A DNA stretch of 64,000 bases from positions 310,001-374,000 of the forward strand of contig NZ_SRUZ01000003.1 in the NCBI RefSeq assembly GCF_004791165.1, in the 5' to 3' direction. The translations under genes were made by a program, and so were the position numbers. Under the pieces are notes generated by a model. The model was not told where the DNA came from, ran no database searches, and worked only from the letters and a program-made list of their open reading frames with translations. Below are positions 43,385 through 52,987 of the stretch, one piece after another. Within the stretch, counting starts at the first letter, position 1, and each line of letters opens with the position of its first letter. This stretch comes from Mesorhizobium sp. M8A.F.Ca.ET.218.01.1.1 (lineage in GTDB: Bacteria > Pseudomonadota > Alphaproteobacteria > Rhizobiales > Rhizobiaceae).

Positions 43385-44593
43385 ATGTTCCTGCCCAATA
43401 ACAATGCCTTGCACCGCCGGCCCCTGGGCGCGGCCGATGCCGAAACCCTCGGCATCGCCGGAGCGGACACCGTCGAGCGTTTCCTTGCCCGCCGTGACAA
43501 TCACCTGGCAACGCCGCTGCACGCGTTGCCGGCGCTGGGGGGCGAGCTCGGTCTCGCGGCCTTGCACGTCAAGGATGAGGGCTTTCGGCTCGGCCTCGGC
43601 AGCTTCAAGGCGCTGGGCGGCGCCTATGCGGTCTTCCGTCTGGTCCTGGAAGAAGCCAGCAAGCGTCTGGGCCGCTCCGTCGATGTCGGCGATCTCGATC
43701 GGCCCGAAGTTCGGTCGGTCGCGGCGACCATGACGGTTGCTTGCGCCACCGACGGCAATCACGGCCGCTCCGTCGCGCAGGGCGCCGAGCTCGTCGGTGC
43801 CAAGGCGGCGATCTTCGTCCATGCCGGCGTCAGCGACGAACGCGTCGCGGCCATCGCCCGCTACGGGGCCGAGATGATCCGCGTCGACGGCAATTATGAC
43901 GATTCGGTCAGGCAGGCGGCGCGCATCGCCGCCGAGAAAGGCTGGACGGTGGTTTCCGATACCTCATGGCCGGGCTACGAACGCATTCCGGGGCTTGTCA
44001 TGCAGGGCTACACGGCGATCGTGCGCGAAGCGCTGCGCCAGCTCTCCGACCCGCCGACGCATGTCTTCGTGCAGGCAGGCGTCGGCGGCATCGCGGCGGC
44101 GATCGCCGGCCATCTCGCCATCGTGCTCGGAGAAGCCAGGCCTGTTTTCACGGTGGTGGAACCTGCGCGCGCCGCCTGCGTCTTCGGCGCCGCCAAAGCC
44201 GGGCACCCGGTCAAGATCGCGCATGGCGAGGCGACGGTCATGGCGATGCTCGAATGCTACGAGGCCTCGCCGGTCGCCTGGCGCGTGCTGGCACGCGTCG
44301 CCGATGCCTTCATGACCGTCGACGAGGACGACGCCGTCGCCGTGATGCGGCGGCTGGCAAGGCCGTCCGGCAACGATCCGGCCATCGTTGCCGGTGAAAG
44401 CGGAGGGGTCGGTCTTGCCGGACTGATCCGGGCGATGGCCGGTCACAAGGCCGAGCTTGGCCTCGACGCCACTTCGCGCGTGCTGGTCATCAACACCGAA
44501 GCCGCGACCGACCCCCGCCGCTATGCCGAGCTCGTCGGCATGAACCCGGCGGATGTGCTTGCCGGCAAGATGCTTTCAGGAGCAACGCCATGA
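43385..44593 (+). CDS. dpaL: Diaminopropionate ammonia-lyase
   Basis: 402 aa PLP fold-type II enzyme. The PLP Lys is in GFRLGLGSFKALGGAYAV; CATDGNHGRSVA and QAGVGGIAAAIAGH bind phosphate. It deaminates 2,3-diaminopropionate (and D-serine weakly) to pyruvate and ammonia. First gene of a coupled operon (ATGA overlap) with two amidohydrolases, recalling ygeX-ygeY of E. coli. Confidence 0.88.
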   Translation: MFLPNNNALHRRPLGAADAETLGIAGADTVERFLARRDNHLATPLHALPALGGELGLAALHVKDEGFRLGLGSFKALGGAYAVFRLVLEEASKRLGRSVDVGDLDRPEVRSVAATMTVACATDGNHGRSVAQGAELVGAKAAIFVHAGVSDERVAAIARYGAEMIRVDGNYDDSVRQAARIAAEKGWTVVSDTSWPGYERIPGLVMQGYTAIVREALRQLSDPPTHVFVQAGVGGIAAAIAGHLAIVLGEARPVFTVVEPARAACVFGAAKAGHPVKIAHGEATVMAMLECYEASPVAWRVLARVADAFMTVDEDDAVAVMRRLARPSGNDPAIVAGESGGVGLAGLIRAMAGHKAELGLDATSRVLVINTEAATDPRRYAELVGMNPADVLAGKMLSGATP

Positions 44594-45837
44594 TCTCGAT
44601 CGACGGACAAAGACTGCTTGGCCGCATCCGCGAACTCGGCGGCATCGGCCGTGATGGCGAGGGCAGGCTGGTGCGGCTGGCCGCCTCCGATGCCGACCGG
44701 CTGGGTCGCGACCGCTTCGTCGGCTGGCTGCGCGAGGCCGGGCTCGAAATCGCCATCGATCGCATGGGCAACATCTTCGGCATCTGGCAGGTACCTGAGA
44801 ACGCCGGGCAGGCGCCAATCCTCGTCGGCTCGCATATCGACACCGTCATCGATGCCGGCATTTATGACGGCTGCTACGGTGTACTGGCCGGCCTGGAGGT
44901 CATCGAGACGCTGAAGGGGTCAGGCTATGTCCCGTCGCGCCCGCTCGCGGTCGCCGCCTTCACCAACGAGGAAGGGGTTCGCTATTCCCCCGACATGATG
45001 GGTTCACTGGTCCATGCCGGCGGCGTCGATATCGCGGCGGCGCTGGCCGCCGTCGGCACCGACGGCAGCGTGCTGGGGGAGGAGCTGGCCCGCATCGGCT
45101 ATGCCGGCGACGAGGAGCCCGGCTTCCTCAAACCGCATGTCTATCTCGAACTGCATATAGAGCAGGGCCCGGTGCTGGAACGCGAAGGCGTGCCGATCGG
45201 CGCCGTGGAAAACCTGCAAGGCATCTCCTGGCAGCGCATCACCATAGATGGCATCGCCAACCATGCCGGCACCACGCCGATGTGGATGCGCAATGATGCC
45301 GGCCATGCGGCTGCGCGTGTCGTCACGTTCCTGCACGACCGCGCCAAAGCCTCGAACACGCCGACCGTTGCAACCGTCGGGACGATGCGTTTCGAGCCAA
45401 ACGCCATCAATGTCATTCCCTCGCGCGCCGTCTTCACCGTCGACCAGCGCGACCCTTTCGAGCACCGCCTGCAGGCGGAGGAGGCGGCACTTGCCGCATT
45501 TCTCGAGGACCTCGCGGCCGCCGATGGCGTCACGGTCTCGGTCGAGCGGCTGGCCCGCTTCGAGCCGGTGATTTTCGATAGCCGCATCGTCGAACTGATC
45601 GAGGCTGCCGCCAGCAACCGCGGATTGGTCTCGAAGCGCATGACGTCAGGCGCCGGCCATGATGCGCAGATGATAGCGCGCCTTGCGCCCGCGGCGATGA
45701 TTTTCGTGCCGAGCGCCAGCGGCATCAGCCACAATCCGCGCGAACATACGGACGATGCCGAGCTTGTCGCCGGCGCCAACATCCTGCTTGATGTCGTCGC
45801 CCGCCTTGCGGATCAGGAGATATCAGGCAATGGCTGA
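44590..45837 (+). CDS. Zn-dependent amidohydrolase (allantoate/N-carbamoyl-L-amino-acid hydrolase family)
   Basis: 415 aa M20-type enzyme. Metal ligands in GSHIDTVIDAGIYDG, NEEGVRYSP and LELHIEQGPVLE; GAGHDAQM near the C-terminus. Hydrolyses N-carbamoyl or ureido amino acids, releasing ammonia. Start overlaps dpaL stop (ATGA), and its own stop overlaps the next gene. The exact substrate is probably a derivative feeding diaminopropionate or another amino acid. Confidence 0.86.
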   Translation: MISIDGQRLLGRIRELGGIGRDGEGRLVRLAASDADRLGRDRFVGWLREAGLEIAIDRMGNIFGIWQVPENAGQAPILVGSHIDTVIDAGIYDGCYGVLAGLEVIETLKGSGYVPSRPLAVAAFTNEEGVRYSPDMMGSLVHAGGVDIAAALAAVGTDGSVLGEELARIGYAGDEEPGFLKPHVYLELHIEQGPVLEREGVPIGAVENLQGISWQRITIDGIANHAGTTPMWMRNDAGHAAARVVTFLHDRAKASNTPTVATVGTMRFEPNAINVIPSRAVFTVDQRDPFEHRLQAEEAALAAFLEDLAAADGVTVSVERLARFEPVIFDSRIVELIEAAASNRGLVSKRMTSGAGHDAQMIARLAPAAMIFVPSASGISHNPREHTDDAELVAGANILLDVVARLADQEISGNG

Positions 45838-46990
45838 AATCGACCGTGACGCGCTGAAGCTGGAGATGACCGGGTGGCGGCGCGATCTGCACGCGCACCC
45901 CGAATTCGGCTTCGAGGAGAAACGCACCGCGGCCTCCGTCGCGGCCAAGCTGCGCGAATTCGGCCTGGACGATGTCGCCGAGGGTATCGGCGGCACAGGC
46001 GTCGTCGGCACGTTGCAGCGCGGCAACGGCAACCGTGCCATCGCGCTCAGGGCCGACATGGATGCGCTGCGCATATCAGAGCAATCGACCGCGCCACACC
46101 GCTCCGGCAATCCCGGTCTCATGCATGCCTGCGGCCATGACGGCCACACGGCGATGCTGCTTGGTGCGGCCAAGCTTCTGGCCGGGGAGGGCGGTTTCGA
46201 CGGCACCGTGCGCTTCATCTTCCAGCCGGCGGAGGAATGGGGAAAAGGCGCGTTGGCGATGCTCGACGATGGCCTGATGCACCGCTTTCCCTTCGACGAG
46301 GTCTTTGGCCTACACAACATGCCTGGCCTGCCCGTCGGGCATTTCGAAACCCGCGCCGGTCCGGTCATGTCGGCCGAGGATATCTTCGAGATCGTGCTCA
46401 AGGGGTTGGGCGGCCACGCGGCCCGGCCGCATTCGGGTCAGGAAACGCTGGTCGCCGCCTGTGCGCTGGTCACCAGTCTTCAGACCATCGTCTCGCGCCG
46501 GCTGAGCCCGGCCGACATCGCCGTGGTTTCGGTGACCGAGCTGATCACCGACGGCACCCGCAACGCACTGCCGGGCTTTGCCCGCGTCCTTGGCGACGCG
46601 CGCAGCTTCCGTCCCGAGGTCAGCGCCGAGATCGAGCGCCAGATGCGCATCATCGCCGAAGGCATCGCTGCCACGTACAATGTTGCCGCCGAGGTCAACT
46701 ACACCAGGGAATTCGTGCCTTTGCGCAACGATGCCGAACTGGTCGATGCGGCCTTCGCCGCCGCCACGACGGTTTTCGAGCCTGGCAATATCGCGGTCGC
46801 CCGCGAACCGATGACGGCGTCGGAGGATTTCGCCCGCTTCCTCGACCACGTGCCGGGCTGCTTCGTCTTCCTCGGCAACGGCGAGGGTTCGGCGCCGCTT
46901 CACAATTCCAGCTACGACTTCAACGATGACGGGCTGTTGTTCGGCGTCGATTTCCATGTCGCCATCGCCAGACAGCGGCTTGGGACTTGA
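45830..46990 (+). CDS. M20-family amidohydrolase (hippurate-hydrolase-like)
   Basis: 386 aa. WRRDLHAHPEFGFEE, ALRADMDALRI, MHACGHDGH and FIFQPAEEWGKGA are the di-metal site of IAA-amino acid/hippurate hydrolases. It starts 8 bp inside the previous gene, so the three genes form one translation-coupled operon. Cleaves N-acyl amino acids. Confidence 0.88.
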   Translation: MAEIDRDALKLEMTGWRRDLHAHPEFGFEEKRTAASVAAKLREFGLDDVAEGIGGTGVVGTLQRGNGNRAIALRADMDALRISEQSTAPHRSGNPGLMHACGHDGHTAMLLGAAKLLAGEGGFDGTVRFIFQPAEEWGKGALAMLDDGLMHRFPFDEVFGLHNMPGLPVGHFETRAGPVMSAEDIFEIVLKGLGGHAARPHSGQETLVAACALVTSLQTIVSRRLSPADIAVVSVTELITDGTRNALPGFARVLGDARSFRPEVSAEIERQMRIIAEGIAATYNVAAEVNYTREFVPLRNDAELVDAAFAAATTVFEPGNIAVAREPMTASEDFARFLDHVPGCFVFLGNGEGSAPLHNSSYDFNDDGLLFGVDFHVAIARQRLGT

Positions 46991-47270
46991 ACCCACGGGC
47001 GGGCTTTTCCGGCATTTTACCGGGGGAAAACGCCCGGAAAAGGCCGATATCCTTGATCTCGCATGACGCTGCGGCAAGACTCAGCTAGCGTGCTTCATGC
47101 GGCGGACCTGATATCCGCCTGGCCGGCGCTATCAGATTACCTCCCAAGCGGCGCCGGCCTTCTCCCCTGCGCGCTAAATTAGCTTTCGTTAAATTTAGAA
47201 TGCTGGCGCTTGGCGGAAGTTAGCGTTTTGCTGCCAAGACTCCACGCTTTGGGTGCTGGGGGAGCCATGG

Positions 47271-47468
47271 ATGCGCGGGCGGAGCTGGATAAAGGCGTTG
47301 CGTCAGGACGAAGCGCGGCGAGTGCGCGCGCGTATCGCTGAACTCGAACAAAACTTGACCGCTGCCTCGGCCCAGACACGACAATTGCGCCAGGACGCAG
47401 GCCACGAACTGCGCAATGCCAAGTTCCGCCTCGACCGCCTCGAGGAATGCATCGCGGCAATGCGTTGA
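47271..47468 (+). CDS. Small coiled-coil protein, hypothetical
   Basis: 65 aa from ATG 47271 (GGGGAG 6 nt upstream). Charged helix with a heptad-like RARIAELEQNLTAASAQTRQL, then FRLDRLEECIA. No family recognised. An AT-rich palindrome (CTAAATT...AATTTAG, 47174-47198) lies upstream and may be its promoter region. Confidence 0.5.
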   Translation: MRGRSWIKALRQDEARRVRARIAELEQNLTAASAQTRQLRQDAGHELRNAKFRLDRLEECIAAMR

Positions 47469-47503
47469 TGACGACCCCGCAATTGTCGGGTGCGGGCCAC
47501 CAT

Positions 47504-47644
47504 TCACTGCCTGGCAATGCCATTGTTCGCGGCAGGAATTGCGAGACCTTGGTCCCCTCCAGTCGCCTTTGTCGGCGGCAGTTTGTTGTCACAGGCCGTG
47601 AGCGCCAAGGCGACGAGCGCGAGGATCAGTCCTAGCTTTTTCAT
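47504..47644 (-). CDS. Tiny lipoprotein (46 aa)
   Basis: MKKLGLILALVALALTACDN is a textbook lipoprotein signal with lipobox LTAC, followed by a 28-residue Pro/Gly/Asn-rich tail ending in GIARQ. GGAGGAGG lies 6 nt before ATG 47644. Small alphaproteobacterial lipoproteins of this kind are easily missed by gene callers. Function unknown; the start opposes the small membrane protein gene at 47755. Confidence 0.75.
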   Translation of the reverse strand: MKKLGLILALVALALTACDNKLPPTKATGGDQGLAIPAANNGIARQ

Positions 47645-47754
47645 CGCTACCTCCTCCAAGTCAGAACGAGGCGGCGCCGGTTTGGTTGCGGCGATTGCGC
47701 CGAGGGAACAAAAGGCCCGGCCTCCAGTTGATCCAGAGAAGGAGGACCGCCCAC

Positions 47755-47928
47755 ATGATCCGTTTGCTTCTGGTCGGCACGCTGGCCTTTGTCACTTACC
47801 GTCTCGCCCGCAAGATGATCGACGAGGTCCCCGACACTGTCGATCCGCTCCTGCTGCCGGCGCCTGCAAACGACCGCGAAGCGCTGCGCCGGCAATCGGC
47901 GGCGATGGGCGTTGACCCGAAACGCTGA
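47755..47928 (+). CDS. Small membrane protein, hypothetical
   Basis: 57 aa. One N-terminal helix (IRLLLVGTLAFVTYRLA) and a short acidic, Pro-rich tail. GAAGGAGG lies 9 nt before ATG 47755, a strong ribosome site that supports it as real. Function unknown. Confidence 0.65.
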   Translation: MIRLLLVGTLAFVTYRLARKMIDEVPDTVDPLLLPAPANDREALRRQSAAMGVDPKR

Positions 47929-47999
47929 TCGTATTGCTCGCCGAATTGGCGGAGCCGCTTCTCTGTTGCGAACAAAGCGGAAACGATGCTTGATGGGCG

Positions 48000-50093
48000 A
48001 TGAACCTCGCCGCCCATGATTCGACCTTTTTCGACTCGACCGTCCAGCCGGCCTATCTCGCCCGGCTGAATGATGCCCAGCGCCAGGCCGTCGAACATGG
48101 CGACGGCAAGATTGCAGGCCCGCTGCTGGTCATTGCCGGGGCTGGCTCCGGCAAGACCAATACGCTGGCGCACCGCGTCGCCCATCTGATCGTCAAGGGG
48201 GCCGACCCGCGCCGCATCCTGCTGATGACGTTTTCGCGGCGCGCCGCATCCGAAATGGCGAGACGCGTCGAGCGCATCGCCGGCGAAGTGCTCGGTCGCG
48301 ACGCCGCGGTGATCACGGATGCGCTCACCTGGGCGGGCACTTTTCATGGCATCGGTGCGCGGCTGTTGCGCGATTATGCATTGGAGATCGGCCTCGATCC
48401 GGCCTTCACAATCCATGATCGCGAGGATTCCGCCGATCTGATGAATCTCGTGCGCCACGAACTCGGTTTCTCCAGGACGGAAGCGCGCTTTCCAACCAAA
48501 GGCACCTGCCTTGCCATCTATTCGCGCGCCGTCAACGCGCAGGCCCCGCTCGGTGAGGTGCTGGGGTCTGCCTTCCCCTGGTGCGCCGGCTGGGCAGAGC
48601 AGCTCAAGCAGCTGTTTGCCAGTTACGTCGAGGCCAAGCAGGCGCAGAACGTGCTCGATTACGACGATCTGCTGCTCTACTGGGCGCAGATGACGGCCGA
48701 GCCTGAGATCGCCACGCATCTGGGCGGGCGTTTCGATCATGTGCTGGTCGACGAATACCAGGACACCAATCGGCTGCAGGCGTCGATCCTGCTTGCGTTG
48801 AAACCCGACGGCGCCGGGCTGACGGTCGTTGGCGACGACGCGCAGTCGATCTATTCGTTCCGCGCCGCCGAGGTGCGCAACATCCTCGACTTTCCCCGGC
48901 AGTTCGCGCAGACCGCCGACGTGGTGATGCTGGAGCGCAATTACCGCTCGACCGAGACCATTCTGGCCGCCGCCAATGCGGTCATCGGCGAAGCTTCCGA
49001 GCGCTTCACCAAGAACCTGTGGTCGGAACGCAAATCCACCGACAAGCCAAGACTTGTGACCGTGCGTGACGAGGTCGAGCAGGCGAACTTCGTCTGCGAC
49101 ACCATCCTGGCGGAGCGTGAGGCCGGCACCGCGCTGAAGTCACAGGCGGTGCTGTTTCGCGCCTCGCACCACAGCGGACCGCTGGAGATCGAACTGACGC
49201 GGCGCAACATTCCTTTCGTCAAGTTCGGTGGCCTGAAATTCCTCGATGCCGCCCACGTCAAGGACGTGCTGGCGGTGCTGCGCTTTGCCGAAAACCCACG
49301 CGACCGTGTCGCCGGCTTTCGCGTGCTGCAGCTCTTGCCAGGCATCGGTCCTTCCGCCGCCGCGCAGATCGTCGAGGCCATGACGTCGGCGCTGGACGAG
49401 GCGATGGGCCTGGCCGGCTGGCGTCCACCGCAGCGCGCCGCCGACGACTGGCCGGGATTCGTCTCGCTCTATTCCGGCTTGCGTGCCGGCGCCAAATGGC
49501 CAGCCGATCTCGAACAGATCAGGCTTTGGTACGAACCGCATCTGGAGCGCATCCACGAGGATGCGACCACGCGCCGGGCGGATCTGCTGCAACTGGAGCA
49601 AATCGGGTCGGGCTATGCTTCGCGCGAACGCTTCCTGACCGAGCTGACCCTCGATCCGCCGGACGCGACCAGCGACCAGGCCGGGCCACCGCATCGCGAC
49701 GAGGACTATCTGATCCTGTCCACCATCCACTCGGCCAAGGGCCAGGAGTGGAAGAACGTCTTCGTGCTGAACACGGTCGATGGCTGCATTCCGGCCGATC
49801 TCGGCGTCGGCACCAAGGAGGACATCGAGGAAGAGCGCCGGCTGCTCTACGTGGCGATGACACGAGCCAAGGACAGCCTCAACCTGATCATGCCGCAGCG
49901 CTTCTTTCCGCACGGGCAGGCGGCGCGTGGCGACCGTCATCTCTATGCCTCGCGCACCCGTTTCATCCCGGCCTCCATCCTTGCCGCGTTCCAGCAGCTT
50001 TCGTGGCCGGCCGCGCAAGCGGCGCAGGGCAGGGCACCCCGGCCGGAGGTGCGCGTCGACATCGGCGCGCGCATGCGCGGCATGTGGAAATAG
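48000..50093 (+). CDS. UvrD/Rep-family ATP-dependent DNA helicase
   Basis: 697 aa superfamily 1A helicase. Walker A VIAGAGSGKTNT, motif II VDEYQDTN, motif III VGDDAQSIYSFR, motif IV LERNYRST, motif V STIHSAKGQEW and motif VI YVAMTRAKDSL are complete. A 3'-5' translocase for repair or replication. Smaller than UvrD proper and closer to the UvrD2/Rep group of rhizobia. Confidence 0.92.
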   Translation: MNLAAHDSTFFDSTVQPAYLARLNDAQRQAVEHGDGKIAGPLLVIAGAGSGKTNTLAHRVAHLIVKGADPRRILLMTFSRRAASEMARRVERIAGEVLGRDAAVITDALTWAGTFHGIGARLLRDYALEIGLDPAFTIHDREDSADLMNLVRHELGFSRTEARFPTKGTCLAIYSRAVNAQAPLGEVLGSAFPWCAGWAEQLKQLFASYVEAKQAQNVLDYDDLLLYWAQMTAEPEIATHLGGRFDHVLVDEYQDTNRLQASILLALKPDGAGLTVVGDDAQSIYSFRAAEVRNILDFPRQFAQTADVVMLERNYRSTETILAAANAVIGEASERFTKNLWSERKSTDKPRLVTVRDEVEQANFVCDTILAEREAGTALKSQAVLFRASHHSGPLEIELTRRNIPFVKFGGLKFLDAAHVKDVLAVLRFAENPRDRVAGFRVLQLLPGIGPSAAAQIVEAMTSALDEAMGLAGWRPPQRAADDWPGFVSLYSGLRAGAKWPADLEQIRLWYEPHLERIHEDATTRRADLLQLEQIGSGYASRERFLTELTLDPPDATSDQAGPPHRDEDYLILSTIHSAKGQEWKNVFVLNTVDGCIPADLGVGTKEDIEEERRLLYVAMTRAKDSLNLIMPQRFFPHGQAARGDRHLYASRTRFIPASILAAFQQLSWPAAQAAQGRAPRPEVRVDIGARMRGMWK

Positions 50094-50102
50094 CAGGAGC
50101 CG

Positions 50103-50885
50103 ATGTCGCAGCCGCCGATCAGGATCGCCATATCGGGCGCTCTCGGCCGCATGGGACGCCAGATGGCGGATGCGGTGCGGGCCGATGCGCGTCTGGCGCT
50201 TGCCGCCCGCTTTCACCGCCCAGGCAGTGTCGGTGATGGGCTGGTGAGCCGCGAGGAAGCGCTTGCCATGGCCGATGTGGTCATCGACTTCACCACGCCG
50301 GCTGCCTCCGCCGATCTGGCCAGTTTCTGTGCGCAACGCGGCGGGCCAGCCTTGGTGATTGGCTCGACCGGTTTCGATGCGGCCGAAGCGGCCATTATTG
50401 CCGATGCCGCCAAAAACATCGCGATAGTCCGCTCCGGCAGCTTTTCGCTCGGCCTGAACATGCTGGTCGGATTGGTCGAGCAGGCGGCGAGGGCACTCGC
50501 TCCGCAAGACTGGGATGCCGAGATTTTCGAGGCGCATCATCGCCACAAGATCGATGCGCCCTCGGGCACGGCGCTGATGCTGGGGCAAGCCGTTGCCGGC
50601 GGGCGCGGCGTCGAACTGGACATGGTGGCAAGGCGCGTCCGCGATGGCGCCACCGGCGCGCGGCCGGTGGGCGAGATCGGCTTCGCGGTGGCGCGCGGCG
50701 GCAGCATCGTCGGCGAGCACAGCGTCTCCTTCTGCGCCGAGGGCGAGACCGTCACCGTGTCGCATGTGGCCGGCGACCGCGTCATGTTCGCGCGTGGCGC
50801 CATCGCCGCCGCTCTCTGGGTGGCGGGCCGCACTCCCGGCGAATACGACATGCGCGACGTCCTGGGGCAGAGCGCTCGGGCGTGA
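50103..50885 (+). CDS. dapB: 4-hydroxy-tetrahydrodipicolinate reductase
   Basis: 260 aa. NAD(P)H site [14 protein letters not shown] and the catalytic/substrate segment [16 protein letters not shown] are intact. Lysine and meso-diaminopimelate synthesis, needed for peptidoglycan. It starts 9 bp after the helicase gene. Confidence 0.94.
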   Translation: MSQPPIRIAISGALGRMGRQMADAVRADARLALAARFHRPGSVGDGLVSREEALAMADVVIDFTTPAASADLASFCAQRGGPALVIGSTGFDAAEAAIIADAAKNIAIVRSGSFSLGLNMLVGLVEQAARALAPQDWDAEIFEAHHRHKIDAPSGTALMLGQAVAGGRGVELDMVARRVRDGATGARPVGEIGFAVARGGSIVGEHSVSFCAEGETVTVSHVAGDRVMFARGAIAAALWVAGRTPGEYDMRDVLGQSARA

Positions 50886-50953
50886 CGCTGCGAACGATTT
50901 TTTTTCCCCGCGACTGAAAGCCAGCTGAAAGCTTGGGCATGTCATGACGGTTT

Positions 50954-50968
50954 TGCGGTGTCACCGCA
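50954..50968. promoter_or_regulatory. Perfect palindrome upstream of ABC importer
   Basis: TGCGGTG-T-CACCGCA, 77 nt before the binding-protein start. A possible operator for the importer operon; no local regulator of matching type is known to bind it. Confidence 0.4.
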
Positions 50969-51044
50969 TGTCCGGCCCGCGACGGTCGGCGAGGGAGGAA
51001 TGCGGCGCGGCTTCACAGCGCGTCGCCCAAATGGAGGAAGTTTT

Positions 51045-52061
51045 GTGACCGGTTTCATCTCGAAGTGTGCGTTGCGCACCGTTGCCTTGACGCTTGCCAT
51101 CACCGCCACGGGTGCCACGGCGGCATCGGCGGCCGACGAAAAGATTTCCATCATGGTGGGTGGCTACGAAAAGCAGATCTATCTGCCCGCCAAGCTCACC
51201 GAAGCCCTGGGCTACTTCAAGGACGAGGGTCTTGACGTCGAGTTGCTGAACGAACCGGCCGGCGTCGATGCCGAAAACGAGATGCTGGCCGGCGCCGTGC
51301 AAGGCGTTGTCGGCTTCTATGACCATAGCATCGACCTCCAGGCCAAAGGCAAATTCGTCGAGTCCATTGTCCAGTTCAGCCAGGCGCCCGGCGAGGTCGA
51401 ACTGGTTTCGACGAAGCATCCCGAAATCAAGTCGCCGGCCGATTTCAAGGGCATGAACCTTGGTGTCACCGGCCTCGGCTCCTCGACAAACTTCCTGACG
51501 GAATACCTCGCCGTGAAGAACGGCTTGAAGCTGGGTGAATTCACCTCAATCCCCGTCGGTGCCGGCGATACATTCATCGCCGCGATGCAACAGGACAAGA
51601 TCCAGGCGGGTATGACGACCGAGCCGACCATCACCCGGCTACTCAAGACGGGTGAGGCCAAAGTCCTTATCGACATGCGTACGATGGAAGGCACAAAAGC
51701 CGCGCTCGGCGGCACATACCCGGCCGCGTCACTCTACATGCAGACAGACTGGGTCGAGGCCCACAAGGATGTGGTGCAGAAGCTGGCCAATGCTTTCGTC
51801 AAGACGCAGAAATTCATCAATACCCATAGCGGCGCCGAAATCGCCGACAAGATGCCGAAGGACTACTATGTCGGCGACAAGGAGGGCTATGTGAAGGCCC
51901 TCGATGCCGGCAAGGCGATGTTCACCGCCGACGGCGTAATGCCCGAGGGCGGCCCCGAGACGGTGCTGACTGTGCTGTCGGCCTTCAAGAAGGACCTGCA
52001 AGGCAAGCAGATCGACCTGTCGAAGACCTACACGACGGAATTCGTCAAGAACGCGAAGTAA
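51045..52061 (+). CDS. ABC importer substrate-binding protein (NitT/TauT, NMT1-like)
   Basis: 338 aa with a signal peptide (about 8-30, ASA). The mature start ISIMVGGYEKQIYLPAKLTEALGYFKDEG is the NMT1/SsuA-like fold; GVTGLGSSTNFL binds the ligand. The family carries sulfonates, taurine, pyrimidine precursors or similar. GTG 51045 follows GGAGGAAG; the in-frame ATG upstream lacks a ribosome site. First of three transporter genes. Confidence 0.88.
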   Translation: MTGFISKCALRTVALTLAITATGATAASAADEKISIMVGGYEKQIYLPAKLTEALGYFKDEGLDVELLNEPAGVDAENEMLAGAVQGVVGFYDHSIDLQAKGKFVESIVQFSQAPGEVELVSTKHPEIKSPADFKGMNLGVTGLGSSTNFLTEYLAVKNGLKLGEFTSIPVGAGDTFIAAMQQDKIQAGMTTEPTITRLLKTGEAKVLIDMRTMEGTKAALGGTYPAASLYMQTDWVEAHKDVVQKLANAFVKTQKFINTHSGAEIADKMPKDYYVGDKEGYVKALDAGKAMFTADGVMPEGGPETVLTVLSAFKKDLQGKQIDLSKTYTTEFVKNAK

Positions 52062-52166
52062 ACCCGTCTGCCGGCGCGATGCACCGCCTCGTGCCGGCAA
52101 TCGTCTGGTTTTCACGTCCGGAGGCCCTGGCCGACGGCGGTTCTTCGTTCGAGGAGTTAGCCCAGC

Positions 52167-52976
52167 ATGGCACAAGAGAAAAGCGCACCGGCAATTGAGC
52201 TGATCAATGTCAGCCGCCGCTTCCTGTCACCCACCGGCAAGTCGCTGACCGCGATCCGTGATTTCACCATGACCGTCGAGCGGGGTGAATTCGTCGCCGT
52301 CGTCGGCCCGACCGGCTGCGGGAAGTCCACCACCCTCAACCTCGTCACCGGATTGGCGAGCCCAAGCGCGGGCGAGGTCCGGGTCATGGGTGCACCCGTC
52401 AAGGGCATCGATTCCCGCATCGGCTTCGTCTTTCAAAGTGACGCGCTGTTTCCATGGCGCACGGTGATCGAGAACGTCATGGCCGGGCCGCTCTTCCGTG
52501 GCAGGGCCAAGGCAGAAGCGACGGCCGCGGCGCGCGACTGGCTGGCGCGCGTCGGCTTGGCGCGCTTCGAGCATCACTATCCGCACCAGCTCTCCGGCGG
52601 CATGCGCAAGCGCGTCGCGTTGGCGCAGACCTTCATCAATGGCCCCGAGATTCTGCTGATGGACGAGCCGTTCTCCGCGCTCGACGTGCAGACACGTGTT
52701 CTCATGCACGAGGAACTGCTGCGTCTGTGGTCCGAAGCCAGGGCTTCGGTCGTTTTCGTCACCCACGACCTGGAGGAAGCAATAGCGCTGGCCGACAAAG
52801 TCTATGTGCTGACCGCCGGGCCGGCGACGGTGAAGTCGGTCTACACCATCGACCTGCCGCGCCCTCGCGTCGTCGCCGACATCCGTTACGAGCAAAGCTT
52901 CATCGACTATTCGCGCACCATCTGGGCCGATCTCAAGGAAGAGGTCGAGACCAGCTATGCCCGCGCTGCCGCGTGA
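52167..52976 (+). CDS. ABC importer ATP-binding protein (NitT/TauT type)
   Basis: 269 aa. Walker A VGPTGCGKSTT, Q-loop VFQSDALFPWRT, signature QLSGGMRKR and Walker B LLMDEPFSALD are complete. Drives the importer with the neighbouring binding protein and permease. Permease start is 11 bp downstream. Confidence 0.93.
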   Translation: MAQEKSAPAIELINVSRRFLSPTGKSLTAIRDFTMTVERGEFVAVVGPTGCGKSTTLNLVTGLASPSAGEVRVMGAPVKGIDSRIGFVFQSDALFPWRTVIENVMAGPLFRGRAKAEATAAARDWLARVGLARFEHHYPHQLSGGMRKRVALAQTFINGPEILLMDEPFSALDVQTRVLMHEELLRLWSEARASVVFVTHDLEEAIALADKVYVLTAGPATVKSVYTIDLPRPRVVADIRYEQSFIDYSRTIWADLKEEVETSYARAAA

Positions 52977-52987
52977 GGGAGGACACA

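Noticed and set aside
50886..51044. Possible riboswitch before the importer operon
   Set aside because: No TPP, cobalamin or other consensus segments are visible; only a DNA palindrome stands out.
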